Part shown: in pieces, positions 11,545-23,152 of the stretch
How positions within the stretch are numbered: position 1 is the first letter of the stretch
How the letters are laid out: each line of letters opens with the position of its first letter
From: Chrysaora quinquecirrha
Lineage: Eukaryota; Cnidaria; Scyphozoa; Semaeostomeae; Pelagiidae
DNA length: 64,000 bases
Assembly: GCA_014526335.1 (NCBI GenBank)
Contig: JACTAT010000040.1
Location: 7,248,545 to 7,312,544 of the forward strand
Reading direction: 5' to 3'
Program-made: the position numbers and the translations under genes
The notes under the pieces: model-generated
What the model was told of the DNA's origin: nothing
Database searches by the model: none
What the model saw: only the letters and a program-made list of their open reading frames with translations

Positions 11545-13186
11545 CTTAGTTAGTATTGTTCCACTATGCTCAAGGATATTTCTGCTTTTGAAATAATTTC
11601 TATCCACATTGCAATTAAGAACATTTAACAGAATAAATAGCCTACCTTGGCAGCTTGAATATCTAGCCATTCATTTCTTTTTGTTTCTCTCTCGTATCCC
11701 TCTGTAAACGTGAAATTCACCACTTCCAGCACCAGCACTGGACCCTTTTGAAAAAAGTAAAATAAACCATTAATTCATATGCTTATGCTTATATTTTCAC
11801 ATTTTCTGACATCGATTTGATTCTTGTAGGGGGGGGGGGATCTTTTGGTGACACCACTTTAAGGGGCTGTTGTATTGGGGTCTAACCCAGCTGACTCCAC
11901 TAACAAGCTTAGTAAGGTCAGAGTTCGAGCCCCAGTCACGGCAGCGTCATAGCCATGGTCAAGGTCTCCTTAGTCCATCAACTTCAGAGATCCTAGCAAT
12001 AGACAGTTCCACAAAAGATGGCATCAGGGGGCATTTGTGACACAGTTAATTGGGGTTTAGGGAGCTGAGATGCAAACTTACAGAAATAAATGATATAAAT
12101 ATAAAAGTGAGAATTTGAAATTGCTTACCCATAACATGCCTTACGAATTCTGGAGCATCTCTTGGTTTCCACTCCTTTCTGGGTTTTGGAATTTCCACTA
12201 TTTTATCCTTATATCAAAAGAAAATGTGGTTTAAAATATAATGACTGCCATTCACTTATGCAACAAAGAACTTTGATGTGCCACTGTGGATTAACAGCTA
12301 AGGGTATTTATCTTGTTTAGGAAGCCAATTCAAAGATTCCTCCCAAATGGGAATAATTATGCTGGTTTGGGAAGCAAAATTTTGAAACCAAGATGAGATT
12401 TGCTTCCAAAATGAAAATAAAATGCAAAATGACATTTTTCATGGGCACTTTCTAATGTCAATTTTTGGCATTCCATTCCCGTTTTGGAAGCAAATCTCGT
12501 CTCAGCTTTTGAAGTTTTGCTTCCCAAATGATGATAATTATTGCCATTTGGGAAGAATTTTGCGGGGAAGAATCTTTGAATTTGCTTCCAAAATGAGATA
12601 TACTCCTTGCTAAACAATAGAAAACAATAACCCTTTTGTTTAAAAAAGAATAGCCTTGATGCATGTAGGTATGCCCAGCTGCGGTCTCGAAGTATAACCC
12701 TTAAATTCCAACCCTAACCAAAACTCTGTAACCCAAAAATTGCGCCAAATTTGAACAGTAAAGACCATCCCCTCCCTGACCCTGGCTTACCCTCTCCATG
12801 ACATGATGAACCGAAAACCAAAACCCTCCTGAAAAACCCTAACACAAAAAACCACTGTGTAAAGACATAGTTCCAGGGATGCCGGTATTTAAACACGCTC
12901 AATAGCGTTTCCTGACTGAGAAAGATGTGTACGGGCATGGGCGACTCTCAGCATTAGCTGCGCGAGCCGCGAGGCGAGGGGGAGGGCCTAAATAGGTAAG
13001 TTCACAAAAAAAACAAAGATCAGCAAGCATAAAGCTCACAACTAGACTTACAGGGTCTTTCATTAGTTTATCTAGTTGAAGCTTTGCTAAATCATGAGCA
13101 GAGTTTGGCACAAAAGCCTTCTTTATCCCTCCTTCTTCTTCTTTATTTTTTCTTTTTCGTTTTGCTGTGTTCACGATGGCCTCCAT
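8465..13186 (-). CDS. PRKRIP1: PRKR-interacting protein 1 homologue (spliceosome-associated)
   Basis: Six minus-strand exons join in phase: 13186-13052, 12207-12129, 11744-11646, 10068-9983, 9416-9361 and 8550-8465. The product is about 180 residues, against 184 recalled for human PRKRIP1. Hallmarks in order: the start [45 protein letters not shown] (split over two exons), a long Lys/Glu-rich helix (EKADNEYHDQIEKNK...) and an acidic C-terminus ending HFVIGGK. In humans the protein sits in the catalytic spliceosome near the U2 branch helix; its [14 protein letters not shown] stretch is the most conserved part. Exon 3 shows a phase break at the GA run 11687-11694. Restoring two bases returns the frame and gives one-to-one alignment with the human protein, so I read it as an indel error, not a pseudogene. 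Divergent neighbour of TIMM22. Confidence 0.88.
8605..8906. repeat. (GAAA)n microsatellite
   Basis: About 300 bp of purine-only gaaa / gaag / gata units. The Phe/Leu/Ser-rich open frames on the minus strand here are translations of this repeat. It lies in the last intron of PRKRIP1. Confidence 0.95.
8939..9199. mobile_element. Foldback MITE, CAAACATTG family, copy 2
   Basis: The ends are ggccctggacaaacgatcaa and ttgatcgtttggccagtgcc. The left flank is taa and the right flank tta. caaacattg-type words and their complements repeat internally. It lies in a PRKRIP1 intron. Confidence 0.8.
10235..11555. repeat. (GTTA)n array with about 20 copies of a 56-60 bp unit
   Basis: Runs of gtta are broken about every 56-60 bp by gtcagtatagttcgtccatt. 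The spacer exists in two versions, tatagttcgtccattag and tatggttcgtccattgg. The second version clusters in the middle of the array. It fills most of the PRKRIP1 intron 10069-11645. Confidence 0.95.
11866..12060 (+). repeat. SINE-like repeat with B-box motif
   Basis: aggtcagagttcgagccccag matches a Pol III B box. The downstream text (ggcagcgtcat, tcaaggtctcc, gagatcctagcaa) recurs at 27045-27230 on this strand, inverted at 23330-23560 and 30370-30490, and in a degraded copy at 51985-52110. It lies in a PRKRIP1 intron. Confidence 0.6.
12320..12592. mobile_element. Foldback (long inverted repeat) element
   Basis: Left arm about 12320-12412 (caaagattcctcccaaatgg, gggaagcaaaattttgaaac) and right arm about 12472-12592 (gttttgcttcccaaatgatg, ttgccatttgggaagaattt) are imperfect reverse complements, with a 60-base loop. 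It sits in the first PRKRIP1 intron. The open frames here on both strands are by-products of the palindrome. Confidence 0.8.
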
Positions 13187-13312
13187 TTTGCAAAAGAAGA
13201 ACTCCGTTCGAAAAAGATTCGAAAAAAAGAGTCTCAAATTGGAAACGAGGCTAAGACAAAGCATCTCAAATTTCAGATTAAATTTTTTCTCAAATTTGGT
13301 CAGCATCAGAAC

Positions 13313-13815
13313 GTGGTAGATTCCCGGGGGGGGGGGGGGTACTTCAATGTGTCCATGATTAGACGTGAATCTGGACTTTGACAAAAGGACCCATTTGTAT
13401 GATAGGATTTTCAAGGATTTCTGACCCATTTGCATGAAAATCGGGAAATTTCAAGCCCTTGTGTATGAATTTGGTTGATTTTAAAACCCTTTTACAGTGC
13501 TAGAATTCACGAAAGGTCTCGCAAAATCGAATCTGACGGCGATTCTTTGCAATCAATGTGACTGAGCTCTGTTGTTGCTGCTAATTCATCGTTTGGAAAG
13601 CAAAAACAAAGCAGAAAGGTTGTCAGCCACTTTGCGGTAAATCATAATGGGACCTTTTGGTAAGAAAATCCTAAAATACCAACCCATCAACCAGAATCGA
13701 GCAGAATATCAGACCCATGTGTAGAGAAATTCAGTCGAAAAAACCCATCCATATGACCGGCACGTCTGGTATGTCTACATATTGAAGTACCCCCCCCCCT
13801 CCCCCCGGGGGTAGA
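13313..13815. mobile_element. Inverted-repeat element with G-run / C-run ends
   Basis: The left end has ggtagattcccgg, a G run and tacttcaatgtg. The right end has acatattgaagta, a C run and ccgggggtagatt. Similar gtacccccc or cccgggggg fragments occur at about 32575. Such ends are common in anthozoan repeats, as far as I recall. Confidence 0.7.
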
Positions 13816-14214
13816 TTATGCACGCTTTTGTCGTAATATAGGGGATTTTTTTAGGATTTTCTAAAATAACATTCATTTGCCATTTGTTCATTAAATCTTC
13901 TGAAAAAACAAAATACTGCAAAAACATTGCTCAGTGTTGGAGATGAATGCTCCCCACTTGCATCCACAATGCCGAGACAATGTGGCTGAGGCGTCGCATC
14001 TTACGGTGGTTCCCGTTACAGGAAATCGCTATTCTCCCATGAGTCTTCCGCCAGCCTACCGGGGAGGGAATATCCGGTCCCCAGACCATATGCTTACGCT
14101 TAAATATCCCGCCAGCTTCCGACTCACGCACTGAATCAATTATGAGATGACATCGTCTTTATACTCACAGAATTTCTTCAAGTAATTCAGGCAATTGTGG
14201 GAAAAACATTTTCG

Positions 14215-14224
14215 TGCGCATGCG
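14215..14224. promoter_or_regulatory. NRF1-like palindromic site upstream of TIMM22
   Basis: TGCGCATGCG, the core of the NRF1 palindrome, lies 110 bp before the TIMM22 ATG. NRF1 is the classic activator of nuclear genes for mitochondrial proteins, so motif and target agree. Motif match only. Confidence 0.5.
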
Positions 14225-14333
14225 TTTCGTTGGTCCATTGAGATTGCTGCGGTGTGGACAACAAAACGTCATAGGCGTGCTTAAATCTAATACGTTCTAG
14301 TGCTGACACAAGTGGCAAAATCAAATTTTCAAC

Positions 14334-17073
14334 ATGGCTTCCAATGAGGGGAGTTCTGCTGAAAGTAATCAGAACATGCAATGGACGTCTCCAGGCCTGA
14401 CATTAAGTCAAGTCATCCCAGCATTAGAAGAAGTAAGAAAAGGCAAGGTTAATGTTGTTCCAACTCCTGCAATACCAAGCATGACAAAAAGAAAAGAAGA
14501 AGTTGTTGTTGAAAGGGTGATGGAAAATTGTGCATTCAAAACAGTCATGGCATGTGTATTAGGTAAGTATGATGCTAATGTTGGTCTGCCAACTAGCAAG
14601 CAGGTAGACAAGGAGCTGTGTGTGGCAAGAAGTCAGATCCTTGGTTGGGGCATGCCAGAGTGGAAACTTTGTTGCGCGCATGGGGCAGATTTTTGGCAAT
14701 AATTTTTGGCTAAAACAATAAAAAACTATTTAGCCTTAAGTGCACATTGTGCAAAATTCCTGCCTGGGGGTCATGATCTTCTATATCCTCAGTGGCATAG
14801 CAAAGAAAGGACTGGGAGGGCAGGTGCCCCAGCCACCAAGTAAAAGGGACTGCAAAATTGTAAAATTAACAAATGGAGAGATGAAAATCAAATTTGACTA
14901 AAACTGTGACTAAAAATGGAATGTAAGGGGTGCAACATTTATGTCTGCCGTCAGGCACTGATGACGGACAAGATCATCTTTAACAAGCTTATGTCTGCAA
15001 ACTGCCAAGTTTGCTCTATAAGGAACTTACCCCAGTCTTCCGAATGTTGTGCATGCTCGTGTGAGATAAACAATAGAACAATAGAGAAGAACAATGGAAA
15101 TACACTTCTGTATGCCTGACATCTTGTCTGGAACTGCCAGATAGGAACTTACCCATGCTATCAGGAATTTATAAAAGCAGCATTGTAGGCAAAACCATGC
15201 AGCCACTTTCATTTAGACACCAAATTTCTCTTTAGGTTATGGTCTTGGAGCTGGTTTTGGAGTATTTACAGCAGGGTTGGACTCTTCAATGCCTTCGTAC
15301 ATGGCACCAGACACACAGCAACAAACTGCCAAGTCCGTTTTAAAGAAATGAAATCTAGAGCAGCTTCATATGGAAAGAATTTTGCAGTGGTTGGGGCAAT
15401 GTTTTCTGCAACTGAATGTGTATTGGAATCGGTATGTCATCTTGATTATCATGCCCTTTAAATCAGTCTGCATATCCTGCATGGCATGAAGTAAGCATGC
15501 TGGATAATGCATTGTTGCCCTATGGTCAGGGCAGCAACTCTGTTATGCAATCTGATTGGCTGAAAACATTGGAATGTTTATTATTATCCAGTAATGCCCC
15601 CTCATTACGTCAAACATTTGAAATTTTTAGATTTTGAACGCAGCCTCTATTGGCTTTGCTGTAATGGCTTCAGACATTATATGTCATGTTAGTTTTGTAA
15701 TCATAAGGAGGTCAGGACCATGCCCTGCCCAAAGGATAAAGCTTGGTGCTGTACTGACAGCTTCAGGTTAATGTTTTCTGGTATTGCCCTCGGAAACAGT
15801 TATTATAGGTTTAGTATGAACATTTAGACAAGTTTCCTTTTTGTGGGATACTTTTCACTACTCAAAAAACAGCAAAGTTTTGGAATTAACTTTTGCAAAT
15901 TGGGCTGAACATGTTTCCGCAAAACCAAGATAATTCTCAACAATGAACTCCAGCTAATTTTACTTTTTAATCATATTTCTTATATTGTATTTTCTGTATC
16001 CGAATCATTCTTAAATTCGTAAACTTTTGTTGGTTTTAAATTTCGTGAATTTGAGTCAAAAAAGCTAAAAACACACAATTTTCTTGCCGCAAAAGTGTAT
16101 TCCCTCAAAATAGCCTTATACCGATGTATATTAATTTCAGACAATAACTATAGAGTTAATTTAGCTCACTCAAGAACCTAACTTTTTTATCAACAGTATC
16201 GTGGAAAGACCGATCTACAAAATGGCACAATGGCTGGATGCATCACTGGAGGGCTGCTTGGTTTAAGAGGTAATATAATGCCTGCAATACGAATGTCTTG
16301 CCCGCAATATCTATGCCTGGCCACTTTCTAGTTTCTCTTTGACATTTGGTACATACCATTTTAAAGATTTCGCCCACTTCGCGTATTGTTCCCTCCAGCC
16401 ACAAGATTGACCACCTTAAACGATACTAGTGACAATTTTCGTATGATAACTTTCCTTGAAGCAGATCGCAATCGCAACTTGTCGCAGAAGTCATCTATTT
16501 CACCCATTTCCTTGGTTGAATCTAGTTCACCCGAGTTCACCTTTCAAAATTTTTCCACTTTGAATCCAGAGCACGATCTTACGGCGGTAGTAAGCTACAT
16601 CCAACTATCTCCCATTTACTTTTTTGATCCTGTAGTGTTTGGACATTTAGAAATCTCTCTCAATCGCTTGTTTATAGTAGCTACTACAATCGTTTGGATC
16701 TAACGAAACCAGGGCCTATACAGCCATAGTCCCAAGAAACGTTGACATTATGTATTTAACGACAGTCGCTAGGAATATAGATACACCAACGAGGCATTGA
16801 CGCTGGCTTAGACACTACCATTGGGATTGAACTCCGACCTCTTTGAGCTCTTGACACCACGATCTATCCTAGCTGGGCAAGGCATGTCGCAGCACCTTTA
16901 AATGGTTCTACTGGGCGATCATATATAAGGGCATGCCCTAATTAAACGATAACCATGATCGATTCCTTTAATTTTGAATAAATTCTGTTCTAGCCGGAGG
17001 TCAAGCCGCTGTTCTTGGCTGTGCTGGATTCGCAGCCTTCTCAACTGCCATCGATTATTACTTCAGACATTAG
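14334..17073 (+). CDS. TIMM22: Mitochondrial inner-membrane translocase subunit Tim22
   Basis: Four exons: 14334-14562, 15236-15431, 16197-16269 and 16994-17073 (TAG). They code about 192 residues, against 194 recalled for human TIMM22. Tim22 is the channel of the carrier translocase, inserting multi-pass carrier proteins into the inner membrane. Visible hallmarks: [89 protein letters not shown]. These give the four glycine-rich membrane segments and both cysteines (NCAF, GCITGG) that form the human Tim22 disulfide. Exon 2 has a one-base phase break at 15342-15349 (taaagaaatg). Adding one base restores the frame through to a perfect splice junction, so I treat it as an indel in an otherwise intact gene. 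An AATAAA lies at 17283-17288. Confidence 0.9.
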
Positions 17074-18930
17074 GAACCTCGTATCATCTCAAAAGTGCAA
17101 GAGAACTCCTCGAGTTCCGCATTCGATGTACTGGTTTTGCAGTGGTAAGGCTTGAAGATTACCAAGGTATGTCGCTGTTACGAAACCAATGCCTTTTGTG
17201 TGGTATTTATATCTCAGTAAAAGGGGTAGCACATTGCCACCTTTGTAGAAATTGTTTAAGAATGCAAGATGAAACATGGAGAAATAAAACTGTTTAACTG
17301 AAATCATGTGTGAAAGACAGTAAGATAGTAAATGAATTGAGACTAAATTGACTGTGAATAAGTTAGGTTAACTTGAAAATTGTTTGTCAAAATGAGTTTT
17401 TTTTCAATGATGAAATACAAGATACAATATCAAATTTGTTCGAAGTTTCTAATTCTAAAGTTCAAGAACCTTGTGCTATTTTTTTTCGTCATGGTTTTTC
17501 GAATCCTTTATCTAAAATATTCCAAACTCATCAAATAACTAATAAACATGGATGATTTCTATATACCGTATTTCCTTGAATTCGCGCCCTTCCTCGAACA
17601 AGCACGCAATTTGGATTGAGCTACCCATCTGGTTGGTCTTAGACACTTCCAAGCTTCCAACCTGATAGGAGAAATCAAGAGACACCTTTTGCTATTTGCT
17701 GCAAAAATAGGTTTTATTCCGAATGTTAGTTTATTCATAAATCTTCAATTAATTGCTCCTCTTTGAGACGGATTTGTAAATTATCGCTCTGGGCGCACAA
17801 TCGAGGAGGAAATACGGTATTAAGCGGTGGGATCCACTTGAGCTTGTATAAAAATTGGCTTAACTTGGGGAACGTCTTTGTGTGATGACACCAATGGTCC
17901 AGATTTTTATGTTTGAAGAATGAAAACATTATGTAGGGGTTTTCTGCAAACCGGAAGAAATATACCTACCTAGATAGATAGATAGATAGATAGATAGGAA
18001 TCAGGAATGTTGTAACAATAAGATCGGAATTTCTATTCTCTGTGCACACAATTTAAACAATCATTGAGTTGATTAATTATTTTAATTGCAATTCAAATGC
18101 ATACAATCAAAACAATCGAAGAGGTTGTTCCCAGTCTTCGAAATTTGGCATCAGTTTGAACAACAAACTCATTAGGAAACCATTAGCCAGCATGCGTTAA
18201 AATCTGGAACAAACAGAAAAGCTGGGAACTCGTGGAATGAGTGGGAATAAACGGAACTGAATGGAACCATTGTAGGCATGCTGAAACAAAGTGGGAATAA
18301 CTTGGAATCGGAGAGAACAAAAGGAACAAAGTAGAAATCGGTGGGAATAAATGAGAACGAGAGGTGACAAGGTGGAACAAACAGGGAATCACTGCAGAAG
18401 ATGGAGGAACAACTCAGAAAAAGGAAATTACCGCAAACAAGCGAGAGCAAATTGATACTAAATGGGGATCAATGACGATTGCGGGTGAAAGCAGGAACAA
18501 AGCCTGAAACAGCTAGAATCACAGGGAACAATTGTGGAGATTTATCCACACTGCAAGCTGCAATGTTTAGGCTTATCTCAGGCTGATCTTAGCTGATCTC
18601 ATTCTTCAAACATGGCTAATGGGTACCTTTAATTTAGCAAACGTAGCATCCTTTAGTGGACAGATGGACCTCGTTATTGAAATTAAATGTTAGTGGGTAA
18701 CATTCAACTATAAAGAATATAAAGAGCGATTCATTATTTAAGCTCTGTTTCAACAGTCTTTGAAATGTTGAATAAGGGTTCCAAGCCTGCTCCGTTAGAA
18801 ATCATCCTTGCTTAGGAATACAAGGGAAATTCAATAGTTGTAGCTAAAATTATAAATAGTTGTTCAGCTAAAAGGAAGATAACACAATTTGAATTCATAC
18901 TAATTTAAAACTAACTTAACTGCATTGACT
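17074..18930. other. Intergenic region between the TIMM22 and SYCP1 3' ends
   Basis: The genes converge here. I see the TIMM22 poly(A) signal, a short TAGA run (17973-17998) and a degenerate minisatellite (18195-18540), but no credible gene. Confidence 0.6.
18195..18540. repeat. Degenerate minisatellite rich in GGAAC / GGGAAT
   Basis: Words like gtgggaataa, tggaacaaa, ggaatc and ggaacc recur every 12-20 bases over about 340 bp. The 92-residue open frame on the minus strand is a translation of this repeat. Confidence 0.7.
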
Positions 18931-21900
18931 TTATTCTTCCATTCCAAAACCAAACGCTGCATCACTGTCGAACCAAGAGAAATCCATGGTTTCTTTCTTT
19001 GCACCTCTTTTGGTTTTTGGTGTCAACTTTTTAACTTTGCTTTTGAACGGCATTTTCTTTGGCATTGGGTTGCTTTTTGAAGCACCCTGTTTTGCTTCTT
19101 GGCCAAATTTCGGAAACAGCTTATTGAATGCTTCTTTCTCTGAAGGTTTCTGAGCGGGATTTGATGTTTTGAGTCGTTTTCCAGGGCTTTCAATTAGGAC
19201 GGATACTGGTTTCACAGCCATGGGAGATGATTTTGCTGTTGATGATAAACCAGGTGAAGCTCTGATGATTGGGCGGACTGAATTGATGTTGGATTGCTTC
19301 TTCGTGCTGCTGACAACGCTTGGTGACTTCTTTGGCCTGATAAGGACATCTTCTTCATCTGATGAATCCAGTTGATCGTCTGTGATACTGAAAGCAACAT
19401 GCTTAGACCTAGCAGGCTTCTCCTCGCTTACTCTGAGAATTCCTTGTGGTGTTCGCAGATTACCTGAAGTGAAAGGATAGGGTCTTCAGAGTTAGACTAG
19501 AACTTGCAGAGAAAATCACTGTGTCAGCAAAAATCTACTTTTAGAGCATCAAATTCAAAGGTCACTACAACTACAACTATCGAAAAAAAATTTGCACCAA
19601 TTGAGGATACTTCGAACATATTGATGAATTCTCAGCCTTGTTACCACCATTGATCAGATTGGTAGTGTGACCATTTCGAGCAACATGATCAGGTTTTTGC
19701 AACTTTTTAGTTTTGAGATGATATGCTTTTTGAAGCACGTTCCTCTCGCAATGGTTCTTTCCTTCCTTTTCAATTCACGGAAACGTTAATCTTTATCTAA
19801 AGGTACTATTAATTATTAGGGCCTCTAAATCTTCATACTGGTGTAGATCAAGACAACAAATATAATGATTAAGGTATGGGTATAAGAAATAAAGAGATGG
19901 GCAATGTAGGAAAAAATTGACATTAGCTCTTAGCTTACTTGTTGGTGTTACCGGAGCTGCCATCTGAGGTGTCCTTAGGGTCTTCGGTACTTTGGGAGTG
20001 ACTGCTTGATTAGGCTTCGGTGATGAAGTAACCGGTCTTTTTGGTTGCTTCTTTTCTTCCTGGACGATGACAAACGAGTCCCTAGAACCATCTTTTGTAC
20101 CATCTGTTGTCATCTCCACATCCACAGATTTTCTTGATTCTGTTAACTTAGATTCAAGTTCTGTAACTTGTTGCTTCATTTGATCAAGATTATCATTCAT
20201 TTCCTTAATCTGATCATCTTTCTGTTTGATGTTCTTCTTGAAATTATCAATTTCCATCTGTTTTGCTTTCAGATTTTCTTCAAAAGAGCTCTTCGTCTGC
20301 ACCAGATCTCTTGTCTGTTTATCAAACTCTTTCTCTTTAGCGTTCATCAATTTTTCATTCTCCATTTTGTATTTCTCTAATGTGGTGCACATCTCTGTTA
20401 TCTGAGCCTCAAAATTCTGTTTTTCAATAGCTAGTTGCTGTTGTGCCATCTCTGATTGTTGCTTTGATATTTCAGTTTCCTTGCCTAAATTCTCAACATC
20501 CTTTGCTAACTGATCTTTCTCCTTCTGCAACTTTTCCGATTCCTTTCTCAATCTTTCAATATCTTTGATGCTGTCTTTCGAGCGTTGATCTGCACTTTCA
20601 AGCAATTCTTTTCTATCCAACTGGCTGTTCTTGATTTCTTCTTGTGCTGCACTGAGTTCATCCTCTAACTTCTTGTTCGTCTTTTGTTGGACCTTGAGTT
20701 GTGCTTTAAGCGATTTTGTTTCAGATTGAAACTTGTTAGCTAACTTTGTCTTCATCTCTAGCTTCGACTGAATGGACTTGACTTTGTTCTCTGAACTTTC
20801 GATTCTTTTATCTCTGCTTCCAACTTCTTGTTGTATTGCATCTGCATGTTGATCTCTTTCTTGGCACAATTCGTTGATTTTTTCTTCTAGCTGACTTATC
20901 TGTTCTTTAGCTGTCTCTAACTCTGATTGCTGCTGGTCAAGCTCCACAATTTTCACCTCCAGGTCTTGCACGATTCTATCTTTCTCATTCTTCAAATCAG
21001 TGATTGACTGTGTCATCCTCTCGACTTCTTCACGAAGGCTTTGATTATCTTGCTCTGATGATGCTAACATGGCTGCTTTATCCTCTACCTCATCAGCCTT
21101 CCCTTTTATATCCCTCTCTAGACTTTCTTTCTCATCTTCAAGTTCCTTCATCTTTGCTTCTAAGTTAACAGCATATTCTTCTCTTTCATTCAATCTCTCA
21201 ATTTCAACCTGAAGCTTATTGATCTCATCTTTTAACTGCTCAGCTATTTGTCTCTCCGAAAGCAACAGCCGTTCCAATTCCTCTTTCTCCACATCTTTAT
21301 TCTTTATTAGAACCTCTTTTTCTTCCAGCGTGCCATGCAGATTCTGTAACTCTTCTCTTAGATTACTAACCAATATTTCCAGCTCTGACTTAACTTTATA
21401 GATCTCTTCGACTTGTGAATTTATCTGCTGTACTTCCACATTTTTCTGCTGTACAGATTCCGTGAGCTGAGCTATTTCTGCTTGTCCTTTCTGCAGCTCG
21501 CAACCCTGCATCTCAATCTGGTTCTGCTTGTCATTTAACTCCATAATAATCTTCTCATATTCTGATGTCATTTTTGACACCTTTTCCCCATATTCTTCTT
21601 CTAGACATTCAATATTCTTCATCAGTGTATCCTTTGTGCATTTTTCTTCATTTAGCATGGTTTCTTGACTTTTAAACATCTCTTTAGCTTCTTGGAGTTT
21701 CAATTCTAAATTTGCACATTCATCTTTATAACGGCGAAGTGTTTCATCAAATTGGGCAAGCTGCTCGCTCAGTCTTCCCATATTCTGCTTGTAATCATCA
21801 TTCATTTCTTGCAGTGATTTTATTGATTCTTCCCCCTCTGTTATTTTCCTCTTCAAACTTTCAGCTTCCTCTTTATGGTCATCCTCACATTTATTGACAT

Positions 21901-22522
21901 ACTTCTTCATTTCATGTTCTTTAGAGTTAGATCTGATCTCAAGTTCTTGAAATTTCAAAACCAGCTCTTGAAACTGCTCGATTCTTTGTCCATTCTCAAA
22001 CTTCTGAACACTGAGCATATTTTCACCGACAATCACACTATTCTCAAGTTTGACAAGATGCTCTTTCAAGGCATTACACATGTTCCTGGTAATTCCTATC
22101 TTCTGGACTGTCTCCTCTTGCAGTGTCTTCTCCTCTTGCAACTTAGAACTAACACTTTCATTCAAGAACTGCAATTCCAAAATCGACTTCCTCAACGAGT
22201 CAATCGTCTTATTTGCTTCAGTCATTTTTCGATCCTTTTCCTTCAATTTCATCTCAGTATTGATCTTCCATTGTTTAACCTTTTCTGCCTCTTGATGTAG
22301 TCTTGAATGTAATGTTGCTAACTTGTCGCCACTTTTCGCTGCCACGTTTTCCTTCTGCCCATCACTGTACTGCCTTGATTTGGTAGCTGGTGGGAGTAAT
22401 AATGGCTCAGCAGGTTTCGTGTTTTGCATCGGTTGTCTATGACGAACTCCTCCTCCTATAGGTCCAAAATCTCTTGGAGATTCTTCGTTGTGCTTGCTTG
22501 TTATACTGCAAAGAGTTTCCAT
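18931..22522 (-). CDS. SYCP1: Synaptonemal complex protein 1 (transverse filament)
   Basis: Two coding exons, 22522-19939 and 19463-18931, spliced in phase (A|GT = Ser), give 1038 residues; human SYCP1 is 976 as I recall. SYCP1 dimers bridge homologous chromosomes in meiotic prophase. The N-terminus is disordered, followed by a stretch recalling vertebrate SYCP1 (EKVKQWKINTEMKLKEKDRKM...SILELQFLNE...NMCNALKEH) and a coiled coil from about residue 70 to 790. A Ser/Thr-Pro-rich tail then carries basic clusters (KKMPFKSKVKKLTPKTKR) and ends DFSWFDSDAAFGFGMEE. Reading through the intron would give a shorter 909-residue form with an unrelated tail. A 5' UTR exon starts at 22593 (acceptor tttccag), with an upstream donor at 22913. 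The stop codon overlaps an AATAAA. Other long coiled-coil proteins are possible, but the N-terminal motif supports SYCP1. Confidence 0.85.
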
Positions 22523-22593
22523 TCAACTGCATAGGGTTGAAAACAAAATTTTGCCTCTGCATCTTGTCCGAAACGTTTCTTGCACTTTTTCAC
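22523..22593 (-). other. SYCP1: SYCP1 5' UTR part of coding exon
   Basis: On the minus strand the acceptor TTTCCAG ends at 22594, and a strong donor AAG|GTGAGA lies at 22913/22912. This implies a non-coding first exon between about 23150 and 22913 and a 319-bp intron. Confidence 0.5.
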
Positions 22594-23152
22594 CTGGAAA
22601 TAAAATCAAGTGTTTTTCAAAATTAAGTCTCTGTTTATCTTAAAATTGCATAATCTTCGTAAAAATAAGGAACTTTGATTTTCTGAAAGTATAAATATGA
22701 AATAAATCATGTTCTTTTCAGAACATTTACTGCACAGTTGACGCTGTCATTTTAGGGATGACTTTCTCGCGATGAGTCTATCTACCCCAATTTCATGAAT
22801 CTCTTCTTAGATAATAGAGTACCACAAATCTTCTAAATTATAGAAAAATCAAAGAAGTCCATAGATATTCAAGCTGTGGCGCAAAATATTGTGGATTGAG
22901 AGGAGTTCTCACCTTCCTTTTCTTTTTTTGCTTCAAAGATCTGAACTGAATCCGCCAAAATTTTTCCAGCGAAACAAACCACTATGGTGATTTGAATTTT
23001 CAATTTTCTGCTAGGTATTTCTCTCTACTTCAGGACTAAATCATTTTCCATATCCATGAAACATTATAATTAATTCTAACTATACATGTATTTCTTCAAA
23101 CTTTCATGAAAATAATCAAACTAAAAAAACAATCCGTAAACAGCTGACGTGA

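Larger units (their letters stand above)
13187..14333. other. Divergent intergenic region, PRKRIP1 / TIMM22
   Basis: This region must hold both 5' ends. Its middle is occupied by an inverted-repeat element at 13313-13815. The TIMM22-proximal part carries an NRF1-like site. I see no coding exon. Confidence 0.6.

Noticed and set aside
16386..16703. 105-residue frame in TIMM22 intron 3
   Set aside because: Sits wholly inside an intron defined by in-phase exons, without homology.
18172..18450. 92-residue frame, Ser/Phe-rich, minus strand
   Set aside because: Translation of the degenerate GGAAC minisatellite.
21875..22300. 141-residue plus-strand frame
   Set aside because: Antisense shadow of the SYCP1 coiled-coil exon.
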